Program-made: the position numbers and the translations under genes
Shown: positions 1 through 8,948 of the stretch, piece by piece
Layout: the number at the start of each line of letters is the position of its first letter
Position numbering within the stretch: position 1 is the first letter of the stretch
The notes under the pieces: model-generated
Seen by the model: the letters and a program-made list of their open reading frames with translations, nothing else
Told to the model about the DNA's origin: nothing
Databases searched by the model: none
NCBI GenBank assembly: GCA_016288205.1
Contig: JAEEYO010000007.1
Coordinates: forward strand, 1-64,000
Direction of reading: 5' to 3'
DNA: 64,000 bases
DNA from: Treponema sp.
GTDB lineage: Bacteria; Spirochaetota; Spirochaetia; Treponematales; Treponemataceae

Positions 1-1698
1 GAAGAAGGCCTGATCAAAAAGATGCTGATAATCAACGAGGGCTTTCCCATCACGATTCTGACAAACGAAATCACCGAGCTTGAAGGAGAATCCCAGGTAT
101 CTTATCTTTTGAACAAGGCGTTGGAAAAACAAAGGCTGCTCCGAAAGAAATTCCTTGAGCATGGAGAAAACGTAAATCCCCTGATTCTCGTTCAGATGCC
201 CAATTCCTCAGACTCTCTTTTGGATGAAGTTCAGACATGGTTTGAAAATCATGAAATCAGTTACGAAAACAACAGGCTTGCAATCTGGCTCAGCGAAAAC
301 GGAAAGAGCAAATTCAGCCGGCACGAAAATCTGGAGGGGATTGAATCAAACGATGCGGAACAGGAAGCCCTCATTTTTAAGATGGCGGTCGCAACTGGAT
401 GGGACTGTCCCCGCGCACACATCCTCGTAAAGCTGCGTGACCACGAGGGAGAGAAATTTGAAATCCAGACATTCGGAAGAATCCGCCGTATGCCCAACGC
501 ACACCATTACGGAGACAACGCCCTGGACAGCTGCTACCTTTACACATGGGACAACAAGTTCACCGAGGGGGCCAAGGCATTCTTGCAGCACGGAGCATGG
601 GACGCGACTTACATTCAGCTCAAGGATGAGTACAAGGACATTACTCTCAAAACTCAGCAGCGCCCCGATGTCATAGACGAAAACGATGCCGAGGACACAA
701 TGAAAAGCGTCGTGAACCATTACGAAAAAAAATACGGCCTTGCCAGAAACAAAAAGTTCGAAGATAACAAAACTCTTCTGTCAAAAACAGGATACGTATT
801 CAGCGACAAGATTGTTGTGAGCGCAAAAATCGGAAAGACAGAAACCCTCGACGCCTCAAAAATGAACAGAATGTACGACTCGGATTTTGCAATTCCCCTG
901 AACACGCACACGCATGGCCGCCAGTTTCACCATGAGGTCGGAATCCTTGGAGTGGAGCTGAGTCTGAAATACGAAAAGATGATTACCGTCATCCGTCGGC
1001 TTTTCTACAAGAATCCAAAGGTGCAGTCAGGAAAATATTCCCTTTTGAATCTTGGAACCAGGGAACTTTATTCCTTTATAATCAACAATTCAGACCGTCT
1101 CAAGGATGATTTTCACGAGGCAATTACGGAAATCGGAAACGCGACTCAGAGGACGCTCACCTTTGATCCGTCGGAAATTGTCGAAAAAGATTTCCATATT
1201 CCCCAGGTCTGTCTTTTCACATACGACGGTTCGGACAAGGCTCAGAAAGTCTACTCCAAAAATGTCTATGCCAACTACCGTGAGTCTGCCGAAGTACGTT
1301 CCATGCCGGAAAGAAAATTTGAGGAGTTTTGCGAGAATAGCGATTTCGTTACATGGTTCTACAAAAACGGCGACAAGGGAACCGAGTTTTATTCAGTCTG
1401 CTACAAGGACGGCACGGGCAAAATGCGTCTCTTCTACCCCGATTATGTCGTGGGCACAGTGGAAGGAATATGGATAATTGAAACCAAGGGAGGTTTTTCT
1501 TCAAGCGGTCAGAGCCAGAATCTTGACGACTTCGCTCCCAGAAAATTTGAAGTCCTCAAAAACTATCTTTCAAAGGTCAATCTAAAGGGTGGATTTGTCC
1601 GCACCAACCGAAAGCAAAAACTCTGCATTTGCACCGAGCATTTCAGCGATGACATTGACGGCGACGACTGGCAGCTTCTGGAAGACGTGATGAGATAA
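1..1698 (+). CDS. Type III restriction enzyme Res subunit, C-terminal part (cut by left edge)
   Basis: The frame is already open at base 1, so the start lies outside the window and about 565 C-terminal residues are visible. The product would be the helicase/endonuclease (Res) subunit of a type III restriction-modification system. Seen: a superfamily 2 helicase motif VI-like segment QTFGRIRRMP near 468-497, preceded by a VATGWDCPRA segment typical of the family, and near the C-terminus a PD-(D/E)XK-like nuclease core, YPDYVV followed by IIETKGG (1435-1490). The Walker A half and the Mod methyltransferase partner must lie to the left. The next gene, thrS, has its own promoter and is unrelated. 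Confidence 0.85.
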   Translation, partial: EEGLIKKMLIINEGFPITILTNEITELEGESQVSYLLNKALEKQRLLRKKFLEHGENVNPLILVQMPNSSDSLLDEVQTWFENHEISYENNRLAIWLSENGKSKFSRHENLEGIESNDAEQEALIFKMAVATGWDCPRAHILVKLRDHEGEKFEIQTFGRIRRMPNAHHYGDNALDSCYLYTWDNKFTEGAKAFLQHGAWDATYIQLKDEYKDITLKTQQRPDVIDENDAEDTMKSVVNHYEKKYGLARNKKFEDNKTLLSKTGYVFSDKIVVSAKIGKTETLDASKMNRMYDSDFAIPLNTHTHGRQFHHEVGILGVELSLKYEKMITVIRRLFYKNPKVQSGKYSLLNLGTRELYSFIINNSDRLKDDFHEAITEIGNATQRTLTFDPSEIVEKDFHIPQVCLFTYDGSDKAQKVYSKNVYANYRESAEVRSMPERKFEEFCENSDFVTWFYKNGDKGTEFYSVCYKDGTGKMRLFYPDYVVGTVEGIWIIETKGGFSSSGQSQNLDDFAPRKFEVLKNYLSKVNLKGGFVRTNRKQKLCICTEHFSDDIDGDDWQLLEDVMR

Positions 1699-1748
1699 GC
1701 ACGCGGTAAATATGCGTCGTGCCCCAAATTCCCACAATCTCACCCCAC

Positions 1749-1777
1749 TTGAATTATATGCAAAAAACATATATTAT
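1749..1777 (+). promoter_or_regulatory. Predicted sigma70-type promoter of thrS
   Basis: TTGAAT (1749-1754), a 17-base spacer and TATTAT (1772-1777) lie upstream of thrS. An AAGGTGATT ribosome-binding site follows 5 bases before the ATG. Confidence 0.6.
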
Positions 1778-1815
1778 AGAAAAAATTTGCAATTCGCAAC
1801 AAAAAAGGTGATTGT

Positions 1816-3573
1816 ATGGCACTTGATGAAAATCTTCAGACTGTACGCCACAGTCTGGCACACGTTATGGCGCAAGCCATTTTGAAATTGATTCCGGAGA
1901 CAAAGGTTGCCATAGGACCCGCCATCGACAACGGGTTCTACTACGACTTTGAATTTCCTGCCGACCGCAAGCTGACCGAAGCTGACTTTCCGGCCGTTGA
2001 GAAGGAAATGCGCAAGATCCTCGCAGGCAACTTTGACTTTATCCGCAAGGAAGTGAGCAAGACGGAGGCTCTGGAAATCTTCAAGGACCAGCCCTATAAG
2101 GTAGAGCTGATTAACGACCTTCCCGAAGGCACGACGATCACAACATACACACAGGACACATTCACCGACCTTTGCCGCGGCCCCCACGTGGCGAACACAA
2201 AGGAAATCAACGCCCAGAGCTTCAAGCTGATGAAAATCGCGGGTGCATACTGGCGCGGAGACTCAAACCGCACAATGCTCAGCCGTGTATATGCGGTCGC
2301 TTTCCATAAGCCCAACGACCTGAAGGACTATCTCAAGATGCTTGAGGAAGCCGAAAAAAGAGACCACCGCAAGCTCGGCACACAGATGGATTTGTTCCAC
2401 CTTGATCCCGAGGATCCGGGTCAGATTTTCTGGCACGCGAACGGATGGACAATGTACGTCACTCTCCAGGAATACATGAGGCAGAAGGTCATCCGCGACG
2501 GATATGAGGAAGTCAACACACCGGCCGTCATGCCGCGCACACTCTGGGAAAGGAGCGGACACTGGGGACACTATCAGAAAAACATGTTCGTGACCGAAAG
2601 CGAAAAGAGGATTTTCGCAATCAAACCCATGAACTGCCCCGGTGCATTGGAAATCTTCAAGAGCAAGGTTCGCTCATACAAGGACCTCCCCCTCCGCATG
2701 GCTGAATTCGGACACTGCGTTCGCAACGAGCCGAGCGGAACACTCCACGGAATCATGCGCGTAAGAGGATTCGTCCAGGACGACGCGCACATCATCTGTA
2801 CCGAGGAGCAGATTGAGGCCGAGGTAGCGAAGTTCTGCCGTCTTCTCAAGGATGTTTACAAGGACTTCGGATTCGACAAGAATCTTCTCGTAAAGCTCTC
2901 GACCATGCCCGAGGACCATGTTGGTGATGAGGAGACCTGGCATCACGCGGAGGCTGCCCTTGCCGAGGCATGCAAATCCTCAAATATGGAATACGAGATT
3001 CAGCCGGGAGAGGGAGCTTTCTACGGCCCGAAACTTGAGTTCACGCTGATTGATGCCCTTGGTCGCCAGTGGCAGTGCGGAACAATCCAGCTCGACTACC
3101 AGCTTCCGTCGGCGGAAAGACTCAACGCTGAGTACATCGGCGCGGACAACAAAAAGCATCATCCGGTCATGCTCCACAGGGCGGTTCTCGGATCGCTTGA
3201 AAGATTCATGGGCATCCTGATTGAGAACTACTCCGGAGCTTTCCCCGCATGGCTTCATTTCGAGCAGGCGGCGGTCGTTCCGGTCAGTCCCGATTTCAAC
3301 GCCTATGCCGAGAAAGTCGCTGATTTCCTCAGGGCAGCGTCCATCCGCGTAAAGGCCTACACCGACGACGACAACATGAAGAGCAAAATCAAGGTGATCT
3401 CGTCCGAGCACAAGACTCCCTACATCCTCGTGGTCGGAGCCAAGGAGCAGGAGGAGGAGACCGTGACATGCCGCTTCCGTTTCAGCTCACAGATTCCGCA
3501 GAGGACATTCAAGCTCAATGAGTTCCGCGATTATGTCCTTGACAAGGTTGCCACCCACTTCAACGGCATCTGA
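1816..3573 (+). CDS. thrS: Threonyl-tRNA synthetase (TGS-less)
   Basis: Charges tRNA-Thr with threonine in the cytoplasm; class II synthetase of 585 residues. The editing (N2) domain starts at once: HSLAH near residue 13 gives the first zinc/editing histidines, followed by [13 protein letters not shown] and CRGPHV. The catalytic core has [10 protein letters not shown], motif 2 around [15 protein letters not shown], and motif 3 with the [13 protein letters not shown] segment; the anticodon-binding domain forms the C-terminus. Enterobacterial ThrRS has about 60 more N-terminal residues (the TGS domain). Here the ATG with a good ribosome-binding site leaves no room for it, and a short form is known from spirochaetes. 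Ends in a strong terminator. Confidence 0.96.
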   Translation: MALDENLQTVRHSLAHVMAQAILKLIPETKVAIGPAIDNGFYYDFEFPADRKLTEADFPAVEKEMRKILAGNFDFIRKEVSKTEALEIFKDQPYKVELINDLPEGTTITTYTQDTFTDLCRGPHVANTKEINAQSFKLMKIAGAYWRGDSNRTMLSRVYAVAFHKPNDLKDYLKMLEEAEKRDHRKLGTQMDLFHLDPEDPGQIFWHANGWTMYVTLQEYMRQKVIRDGYEEVNTPAVMPRTLWERSGHWGHYQKNMFVTESEKRIFAIKPMNCPGALEIFKSKVRSYKDLPLRMAEFGHCVRNEPSGTLHGIMRVRGFVQDDAHIICTEEQIEAEVAKFCRLLKDVYKDFGFDKNLLVKLSTMPEDHVGDEETWHHAEAALAEACKSSNMEYEIQPGEGAFYGPKLEFTLIDALGRQWQCGTIQLDYQLPSAERLNAEYIGADNKKHHPVMLHRAVLGSLERFMGILIENYSGAFPAWLHFEQAAVVPVSPDFNAYAEKVADFLRAASIRVKAYTDDDNMKSKIKVISSEHKTPYILVVGAKEQEEETVTCRFRFSSQIPQRTFKLNEFRDYVLDKVATHFNGI

Positions 3574-3606
3574 TCGAAACTGAAATCCAATCGTCAAAAT
3601 ACGAAC

Positions 3607-3642
3607 CACCGGTTGACCCCAAATGTTGACCGGTGATTTTTT
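3607..3642 (+). terminator. Rho-independent terminator after thrS
   Basis: Arms CACCGGT (3607-3613) and ACCGGTG (3629-3635), extendable by wobble pairs, are followed by ATTTTTT. The Shine-Dalgarno AAGGAG of the next gene begins directly after the T run. Confidence 0.75.
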
Positions 3643-3653
3643 AAGGAGCTGAT

Positions 3654-4616
3654 ATGAGAAAACTGATTTTAGCTTTCATGTTTATGTTGATCCCACTTGC
3701 CTTTGCCGAGGACGCGGTCATCCTGCGGGATTTTAAGATTGACGGGGCGAAAGTCCAGAAAAAGGTGCACATAATCAACAAGAGGGAATACAACTACGAC
3801 GGAAACTTAATCAGGAATTTTTCGCCTGATGACAGCGACTTCATGTACTTCTACAACGAGGACGGAAGAATCGAAAAGATTTATTACACGTACAGCCACA
3901 TCAGCAAAAACGGAATCTGCTGGTATGAGTATGACCTTGCAAAAAATCAGACCGAGCTCAAATTCGCCGACTACCGAGAGGTGCGCTATTATTACGACGA
4001 TGCCACGAAGCTCTGCACAAAAAAGACCGACACAGGCTATTGCGACGAGGAGTATGAGTACGACGAAAAGGGAAACATGATCAAATCCACAAATCAGATG
4101 GGAACGACGGTTTACGAATATGACGAGGCCGGAAATCTCAGGTGGAGCCGGGACGAAAGATCGAATACAGAATATTTCTACGCCTACGACTCAAAGAACA
4201 GGCTCGTCTACTATCTCTGGCTTCCGTTCAACGATGGCAGCGGGGAATACTTGGAGCGTATTTATAAATTCGACGACGAGAAGCTCACGGAAAAGATGCA
4301 CACGAATCTGTCCGAGGAGGGAATCTTCTCCAGCTATACCTCAAGCTATGTAAAGGAAAGCGACGAGCGGGGACTTTTGGTTCATTCGCTTTATGAGCAG
4401 GATTATATCGACTCAGATGATTTCCTGGAGATTGCGTCCCAAAATCCACCGAGAAAAAAGAAGATTACCGAATGGTTCTTCAAGTACAATTTCGATGAGA
4501 ATCTCATGTATGCCACGGAAATAAAGGGCGAAAAGAAAACAAATTATTTTTATGAGTACACGCTGTGGGACAACGGAAACGTTAACACCGAGATGGTTTA
4601 CGAGGAAGTTGAGTGA
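3654..4616 (+). CDS. Secreted YD-repeat (RHS-like) protein
   Basis: A 320-residue protein with a signal peptide (residues 1-18, hydrophobic core LILAFMFMLIPLAFA, likely cleaved after AFA-E). The body is rich in Tyr/Asp/Asn/Gly and has loose YD repeats of RHS type, for example YEYDEKGNMI, YEYDEAGNLRW and FYAYDSKNRL at about residues 130-185. Such repeats form beta-strands in secreted or wall-associated proteins. It is far too short to be an RHS toxin and has no toxin tail that I recognise. A GG-rich ribosome-binding site (AAGGAG, 3643-3648) fixes the start. Function unknown; probably periplasmic or surface located. Confidence 0.75.
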   Translation: MRKLILAFMFMLIPLAFAEDAVILRDFKIDGAKVQKKVHIINKREYNYDGNLIRNFSPDDSDFMYFYNEDGRIEKIYYTYSHISKNGICWYEYDLAKNQTELKFADYREVRYYYDDATKLCTKKTDTGYCDEEYEYDEKGNMIKSTNQMGTTVYEYDEAGNLRWSRDERSNTEYFYAYDSKNRLVYYLWLPFNDGSGEYLERIYKFDDEKLTEKMHTNLSEEGIFSSYTSSYVKESDERGLLVHSLYEQDYIDSDDFLEIASQNPPRKKKITEWFFKYNFDENLMYATEIKGEKKTNYFYEYTLWDNGNVNTEMVYEEVE

Positions 4617-4638
4617 GGCTTGAAAAGCACCCGGTCTA

Positions 4639-4667
4639 TTGAAATTAAGCAGATTTTATACTATTAT
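4639..4667 (+). promoter_or_regulatory. Promoter placing transcription start on an ATG (histidine phosphatase gene)
   Basis: TTGAAA (4639-4644), 17-base spacer, TATTAT (4662-4667). The ATG at 4674 begins exactly 6 bases after the -10 box, and no Shine-Dalgarno lies between them. A leaderless transcript is inferred. Confidence 0.6.
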
Positions 4668-4673
4668 ATGCAC

Positions 4674-5372
4674 ATGAACTTTTATTCACCTTATCCGCAA
4701 ATGACATCTGATGCCGCCCGGATTCCAGACGATGTGAACGCCAAGCTTTTTATGAGGCACAGCATCCGCTTTGAAAATCCTCCGGACGGAAATTACGACG
4801 CTCTTCTGCTTACTCAGGAAGGAATCGAGCTCGCAAAAAAAATCGGGGAGTCCATAGACAGACCCCTGGGGAAATGCGCTTCGAGCACCGTGAAAAGATG
4901 CGGACAAACCGTGGAGGCAATCACAAGCGGGATGAGGCCTGATTTGAAAAAAGGGTTCGCGAAGGAAAAAGTCTTGCGTCTTGCACCGTTCAGTTCCCTG
5001 GTCATAGACTCGGCAGGCGGACTAACAGGAATCGGTTGGCATGAGTATTTCAACGCGTTGCAGACCGGGGACACCGTTACAAGCCGGGGAGTCACGGTGG
5101 AGCAGGAGGCAGCATCCATCCTGGACGGAATCTTCTCGGTCAACGGAGAGCCCGGAACCCTGGATTTGCTTTGCTCGCATGACTGCCACGTAGTTGTCTT
5201 GGCAAGCGCACTTTTCGGCCTTAAAACCGGATTGGACGGACACGACTGGTGCCGCTACACCGAGGGACTTTTCCTTTACGGAACTCGCGACAATTTTACC
5301 GCATTGTGGCGCGGGGAAGAGAAAAATTTCATAAATTTTCCAAATTCGCAAAAAATCAAAAAAAATGATTGA
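4674..5372 (+). CDS. Histidine phosphatase superfamily protein
   Basis: A 232-residue protein of the histidine phosphatase (phosphoglycerate mutase-like) superfamily. The first catalytic motif is MRHSIRFE near residue 27 (RH box with the nucleophilic His and an Arg), and the later SHDCHV segment supplies the second His expected of the acid-phosphatase branch. Substrate unknown. An in-frame TTG at 4620 and an ATG at 4668 lie upstream, but a strong promoter sits between them, so I chose ATG 4674, which needs no leader. It is downstream of the YD-repeat gene but probably transcribed independently. Its stop overlaps the -35 box of the next gene. Confidence 0.8.
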   Translation: MNFYSPYPQMTSDAARIPDDVNAKLFMRHSIRFENPPDGNYDALLLTQEGIELAKKIGESIDRPLGKCASSTVKRCGQTVEAITSGMRPDLKKGFAKEKVLRLAPFSSLVIDSAGGLTGIGWHEYFNALQTGDTVTSRGVTVEQEAASILDGIFSVNGEPGTLDLLCSHDCHVVVLASALFGLKTGLDGHDWCRYTEGLFLYGTRDNFTALWRGEEKNFINFPNSQKIKKND

Positions 5373-5397
5373 CCTAAGTTGAAATTTCGGACATAAT
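5369..5397 (+). promoter_or_regulatory. Promoter of the beta-barrel protein gene
   Basis: TTGACC (5369-5374), 17-base spacer, CATAAT (5392-5397). The -35 box overlaps the stop codon of the preceding gene. Confidence 0.65.
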
Positions 5398-5428
5398 TGA
5401 ATCAAATCCATTTTTCAAGGAGAAACAC

Positions 5429-6088
5429 ATGAAAAAGATTTTAGCACTGATCGCAGCATCCGTCGCATCAATCGCGATTGCTGCCGCAGACCCTATAGTA
5501 GTCGGACACGGATATCTTGGTTTTGGAGCACTTGGAACAACATTTAATAAGGACGAGATGGGCTTTACTGAAAAAGTCGATGTTTTCGGAGCGTTCTTCA
5601 AGAACCTGGACTTCGGAGCCGGAGCTGAAATCAACATCCCGTTCGGAGGATATTTCGGAGTACAGGCCGGAGTTGATTTCTATGTTAACAACGCTTCATA
5701 TAAGGCTGAAGAAGATACATACACATTCAATTATTACTCTCTTGACATACCCCTTCTTTTCACGGCAAAGCTTGAGAAGTGGAATTTCGCTCTCGGTCCC
5801 TATCTCTCCATTCCCCTGGGAGATGTCATTTCATCCAGAGAATCCTCTGACGGCGTAACAGCATTGAAATGCGCTACAAAGGTCAACTTCGGTATCACAG
5901 CCGGAGTCGGATATGAGGAGAGGCTCGGAATGGGACGCATCCTTTTCGGCGGACGCTATATGCTTGACTTCCTGCCGATGAAGAGCACCGAAACCACTGC
6001 AAGCGACAAAAGATGGTTTGAATTCACACGCCGCGCGCTGCTGATTGACATCGGCTACAAACTGCCCCTTTCATTCTTCGGACTCTAA
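5429..6088 (+). CDS. Outer-membrane beta-barrel protein
   Basis: A 219-residue protein with a clear signal peptide (MKKILALIAASVASIAIA, cleavage near AAA-D at 19-21). The rest alternates hydrophobic and polar residues with Gly and aromatic residues (FGAFFKNLDFGAGAEINIPF, GYFGVQAGVDFYV, FALGPYLSIPL, ILFGGRYMLDFLP) and ends in Phe-Gly-Leu, as expected of an eight-strand-like OMP_b-brl or PorT-type barrel. It has its own promoter, an AAGGAG ribosome-binding site and a terminator, so it is monocistronic. The exact role (structural, adhesin or lipid-related) cannot be told from sequence. Confidence 0.8.
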   Translation: MKKILALIAASVASIAIAAADPIVVGHGYLGFGALGTTFNKDEMGFTEKVDVFGAFFKNLDFGAGAEINIPFGGYFGVQAGVDFYVNNASYKAEEDTYTFNYYSLDIPLLFTAKLEKWNFALGPYLSIPLGDVISSRESSDGVTALKCATKVNFGITAGVGYEERLGMGRILFGGRYMLDFLPMKSTETTASDKRWFEFTRRALLIDIGYKLPLSFFGL

Positions 6089-6137
6089 TCCGCAGAAACC
6101 GTAACGGCATAGCGGCACAGTTTAATCTTAACCAGAG

Positions 6138-6169
6138 GCACTCCTGAGCAATCGGGGGTGCTTTTTTTT
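6138..6169 (+). terminator. Rho-independent terminator after the barrel gene
   Basis: GCACTCC (6138-6144) pairs with GGGGGTGC (6154-6161, one wobble) and is followed by eight T. Confidence 0.8.
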
Positions 6170-6171
6170 CA

Positions 6172-6217
6172 AATTCTTTTAAAAAAATTGCAACTTGAGT
6201 GCGAATTCTTTTAAAAA
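6172..6217 (+). repeat. Two 14-base direct repeats before the ZnuA-like gene
   Basis: AATTCTTTTAAAAA occurs at 6172-6185 and 6204-6217, 32 bases apart (about three helical turns), just upstream of the -35 box. Possible binding site for a metal-responsive regulator, or an A/T-rich UP element; inference only. Confidence 0.4.
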
Positions 6218-6221
6218 TCTA

Positions 6222-6250
6222 TTGACCAATTTCCTTCCATATAGTATAAA
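6222..6250 (+). promoter_or_regulatory. Promoter of the ZnuA-like gene
   Basis: TTGACC (6222-6227), 17-base spacer, TATAAA (6245-6250). Confidence 0.65.
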
Positions 6251-6315
6251 TTACTTGCAAACAAACGCAACCTGACTGCAAATTCACAGGATTTTTTTAC
6301 CAGGAGCCAAACCAG

Positions 6316-7317
6316 ATGAAACTCAAACTCAAAAGAACACTTTGCACCGCCCTTATCCTTCTCGCGGCCATCTGTGCACTAAGCGCAATGACAAAAGCAA
6401 AAGGCGCTAAATCAGCCTCAAAAAAATCCGCGAAAATAGAGGTCGTCACCACAATCTTCCCGGTTTATGACTGGATAAAAGAAATCGCCGGGGACGCGGA
6501 CATCGCAATCACCATGTTGCAGGACCGGGGCACGGACTTGCACAACTACCAGCCGACTTTTCAGGACATCGCCAAAATCTCAAAATGCGACGTTTTCATC
6601 TACGTGGGCGGCGAGAGTGATTTTTGGGTTGCCGACGCGCTCAAAGAGTCAAAGAATCCGAACATGAAGACCCTGAACCTAATGTCATCCCTCGGCTCTC
6701 TTGCAAGGGAAGAAGAGGAAAAGGAAGGAATGGAATGTGAGCACGAACACGAGCACGAGGAAGGAGATGAGGAGGAGGAAGAGTACGACGAGCATATCTG
6801 GCTCTCACTCAAAAACGCCTCTGTTCTCTGTGAGGAAATCTGCAAGGCCCTTTCATCCGCAGACACGGCAAACGCTGCGAAGTACAAGGCAAACACGACA
6901 TCCTACACATCAAAGATCCGCGCCCTTGACTCCAAATATGAGGCGGCCGCAAAATCCGCAAAGAACAAGACCCTTGTTTTCGCAGACCGCTTCCCATTTC
7001 TCTATCTGACGAGCGACTACGGACTGGATTATTTCGCCGCGTTCAAGGGATGCTCAGCCGAAAGCGAGGCCAGCTTCAAGACGGTGATGTTCCTCTCAAA
7101 CAAACTTGACGAACTGAAACTGAGCAAGGTTTTCACCATAGAGACATCCGACGGAAAACTCGCGAGAACCGTAATCAAGAATTCCAAGGACAAGAGCCGG
7201 AAGATTCTCGTCATGAACTCCATGCAGTCGGTCGGCAAAAAGGAGATCGCAAAGGGAGCGACATATCTTTCAATTATGGAGAAAAATCTGGAAGCGCTCA
7301 AAGAGGGAATTGAGTAA
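6316..7317 (+). CDS. Zinc ABC transporter substrate-binding protein, ZnuA-like
   Basis: A 333-residue periplasmic metal-binding protein of the cluster A-1 (ZnuA/TroA) family. A signal peptide is followed by VVTTIFPVYDWIKEIAG, the family start. Metal ligands are visible: His in DLHNYQPTF, the acidic/His-rich loop CEHEHEHEEGDEEEEE (about residues 140-155) typical of zinc rather than manganese binders, DEHIWLSL just after it, and ETSDGKL near the C-terminus. No ATPase or permease gene follows, so its transporter partner must be encoded elsewhere. Zur-type control is plausible but no box is recognised; two direct repeats precede the promoter. A short repeat begins directly after the stop codon. 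Confidence 0.88.
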   Translation: MKLKLKRTLCTALILLAAICALSAMTKAKGAKSASKKSAKIEVVTTIFPVYDWIKEIAGDADIAITMLQDRGTDLHNYQPTFQDIAKISKCDVFIYVGGESDFWVADALKESKNPNMKTLNLMSSLGSLAREEEEKEGMECEHEHEHEEGDEEEEEYDEHIWLSLKNASVLCEEICKALSSADTANAAKYKANTTSYTSKIRALDSKYEAAAKSAKNKTLVFADRFPFLYLTSDYGLDYFAAFKGCSAESEASFKTVMFLSNKLDELKLSKVFTIETSDGKLARTVIKNSKDKSRKILVMNSMQSVGKKEIAKGATYLSIMEKNLEALKEGIE

Positions 7318-7338
7318 GTGGAAAGTGGAGAGTGGAAA
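7318..7338 (+). repeat. Short dispersed GTGGAAAGTGGAG repeat, copy 1
   Basis: Tandem GTGGAAAGTGGAGAGTGGAAA starts at the base after the znuA-like stop. An inverted, longer relative lies at 17961-17999. Confidence 0.6.
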
Positions 7339-7352
7339 ACTGTGATGCAATG

Positions 7353-8792
7353 TCACATTGAGTGAGACGAAATATCTTTGCTAAAAAAGACTCTTTCCAG
7401 AGCATCCACTGTTCCGCTGATTCGGTCCTTCTGCAGGCTTGAATAGTTCACCACAAAAACCTGCTCGCCTTTCTTATGTGGGGCGGGCGTATAATAAAAC
7501 TCCTCCAGTCCCTGCATTTTTATCCCTTCCATTAGGAGCCGCCTCTTTAGTTCCGCACGTGGGCAGGAGGATTTTACCCTGAGAAGAAAATGCAGCCCCG
7601 AGTCTGATTCCTCTATTGAGGAAATTTCCGAAAGCCGGCTGTCCAAAAGCGAGCGCACGAATTCATTCCGCAGATTCCTGTAAAAATTCTTCATCCTGAT
7701 TATGTGCTTCTCAAAATACCCGCCGCTGATAAACTCACCAAGCGCGTACTGCTCGAACGCCGACACAGGGCAGGAAAAAAATCCCATGCGACGGTCAAAG
7801 GCCCTCACAAGATTTTTCGGCAGCACCATGTAGCTGATCCTGAGCGAGGGAGAGAGAGTCTTCGAAAAAGTGTTGATGTAGATTACCCTCCCGTTTTTGT
7901 CGCCGGACTGCAGGGTCGGAATCGGGTTTCCATTGAAACGGAACTCGCTGTCATAATCATCCTCAATTATTATCCTGTCCTTTTTTCTGCCCGCCCATGA
8001 CAAGAGCTCCTTTCTTCTCTGGTAAGGCATGACGGTCCCGGTCGGGAAATGATGGAGAGGAGACACATGGATTACCCTCGCATTGATTTTCTCAAGCACA
8101 TCCGTCCTCATCCCGAAAGCGTCAATGCTTGCCGGAACACATTTCGCGCCGCACAAAGAGAATATTTCCGCCGCCGTCCTGTACCCCGGATTTTCCACCG
8201 CATAGATTCCGTCGGTTCCAAGAAACTGGACAATCATCGAATACATGGACTCAGACCCGGAGCCTATCACAATCTGATCGGGAGACACATCCATGTTACG
8301 GAATCCCGCAAGATAATTCGCAATGGCACAACGGAGCTCCCACGCACCGTGAACGTCAATCCTTGGGATGCGCCTGCTTTTTTCGGAGCTGAGAATTCTC
8401 CGAAGGATTTTCGTCCATTGCGTAAAAGGGAAGCGTTCCATGCATGCCGTGTTGCTCGTAAAATCCGCGAAATACTTTTCCCTCTCCCGCTCCTTTTCCT
8501 CCATGCTCCAGACCTGCGCCACCCTCGGACTTTCCCTGTAGATCTCGCTTCCCGGCTCCGAGACGAAGTACCCGCGTTTCTCCACCGAAGAGATGTATCC
8601 CTCGGAGATCAGTCGGCTGTATGCGTTCTGAACCGTGACGACGCTGATGTTCAGATGCTCGGCAAGGGACCTCTTGGAAGGAAGTCTTTCCCCCGACCGA
8701 AGTTTCTTTGAAAGAATCTGAGCGCGGATAGACTCACATAAAAAATCACACAGGCCGAGACTTCCTCGCTTCTCAAAATCAACGGTGATCAT
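7353..8792 (-). CDS. MocR/PdxR-type regulator (GntR HTH fused to aminotransferase domain)
   Basis: A 479-residue regulator. The N-terminal GntR winged helix (about 1-75) contains GERLPSKRSLAEHLNISVVT; a linker is followed by a fold-type I aminotransferase-like domain (about 110-479) with the PLP-lysine region NTFSKTLSPSLRISYMVLP and IEDDYDSEF. Such MocR proteins sense pyridoxal phosphate. It is divergent from a pyridoxamine kinase gene, with an inverted-repeat operator between them, so it most likely controls B6 salvage as PdxR does. I chose ATG 8792, with TGGAGG five bases upstream; an in-frame ATG at 8840 would cover the operator. Confidence 0.9.
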   Translation of the reverse strand: MITVDFEKRGSLGLCDFLCESIRAQILSKKLRSGERLPSKRSLAEHLNISVVTVQNAYSRLISEGYISSVEKRGYFVSEPGSEIYRESPRVAQVWSMEEKEREREKYFADFTSNTACMERFPFTQWTKILRRILSSEKSRRIPRIDVHGAWELRCAIANYLAGFRNMDVSPDQIVIGSGSESMYSMIVQFLGTDGIYAVENPGYRTAAEIFSLCGAKCVPASIDAFGMRTDVLEKINARVIHVSPLHHFPTGTVMPYQRRKELLSWAGRKKDRIIIEDDYDSEFRFNGNPIPTLQSGDKNGRVIYINTFSKTLSPSLRISYMVLPKNLVRAFDRRMGFFSCPVSAFEQYALGEFISGGYFEKHIIRMKNFYRNLRNEFVRSLLDSRLSEISSIEESDSGLHFLLRVKSSCPRAELKRRLLMEGIKMQGLEEFYYTPAPHKKGEQVFVVNYSSLQKDRISGTVDALERVFFSKDISSHSM

Positions 8793-8816
8793 AAAACCTC
8801 CATCACCCCCTTGCAA

Positions 8817-8865
8817 TCTGGTATTATGAAAAATCTTCATTTTTGGGTATTCACATAATACCAGA
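8817..8865. promoter_or_regulatory. MocR operator: 12-base perfect inverted repeat
   Basis: TCTGGTATTATG (8817-8828) and its exact complement CATAATACCAGA (8854-8865), 25 bases apart. A third, looser copy of the first orientation, GGGTATTCACA (8845-8855), lies between them. Direct-plus-inverted half-sites are typical of MocR regulators. A possible -10 for the kinase, TATAGT (8868-8873), abuts the right arm. Confidence 0.7.
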
Positions 8866-8948
8866 AATATAGTAGATTTTCACTCGGAAATCAAGGGACG
8901 TTTAGCACAATCGTATGCTCATCCCTTTTAAAATATGGAGGATTTTTT

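Noticed and set aside
6186..6203. Zur box between the direct repeats upstream of the ZnuA-like gene
   Set aside because: The dyad symmetry is only about 10 of 18 positions, no better than chance.
8049..8711. 220-codon plus-strand frame opposite the MocR regulator
   Set aside because: Entirely antisense to a clear gene; no ribosome-binding site and no family; it is a shadow of high-GC coding sequence.
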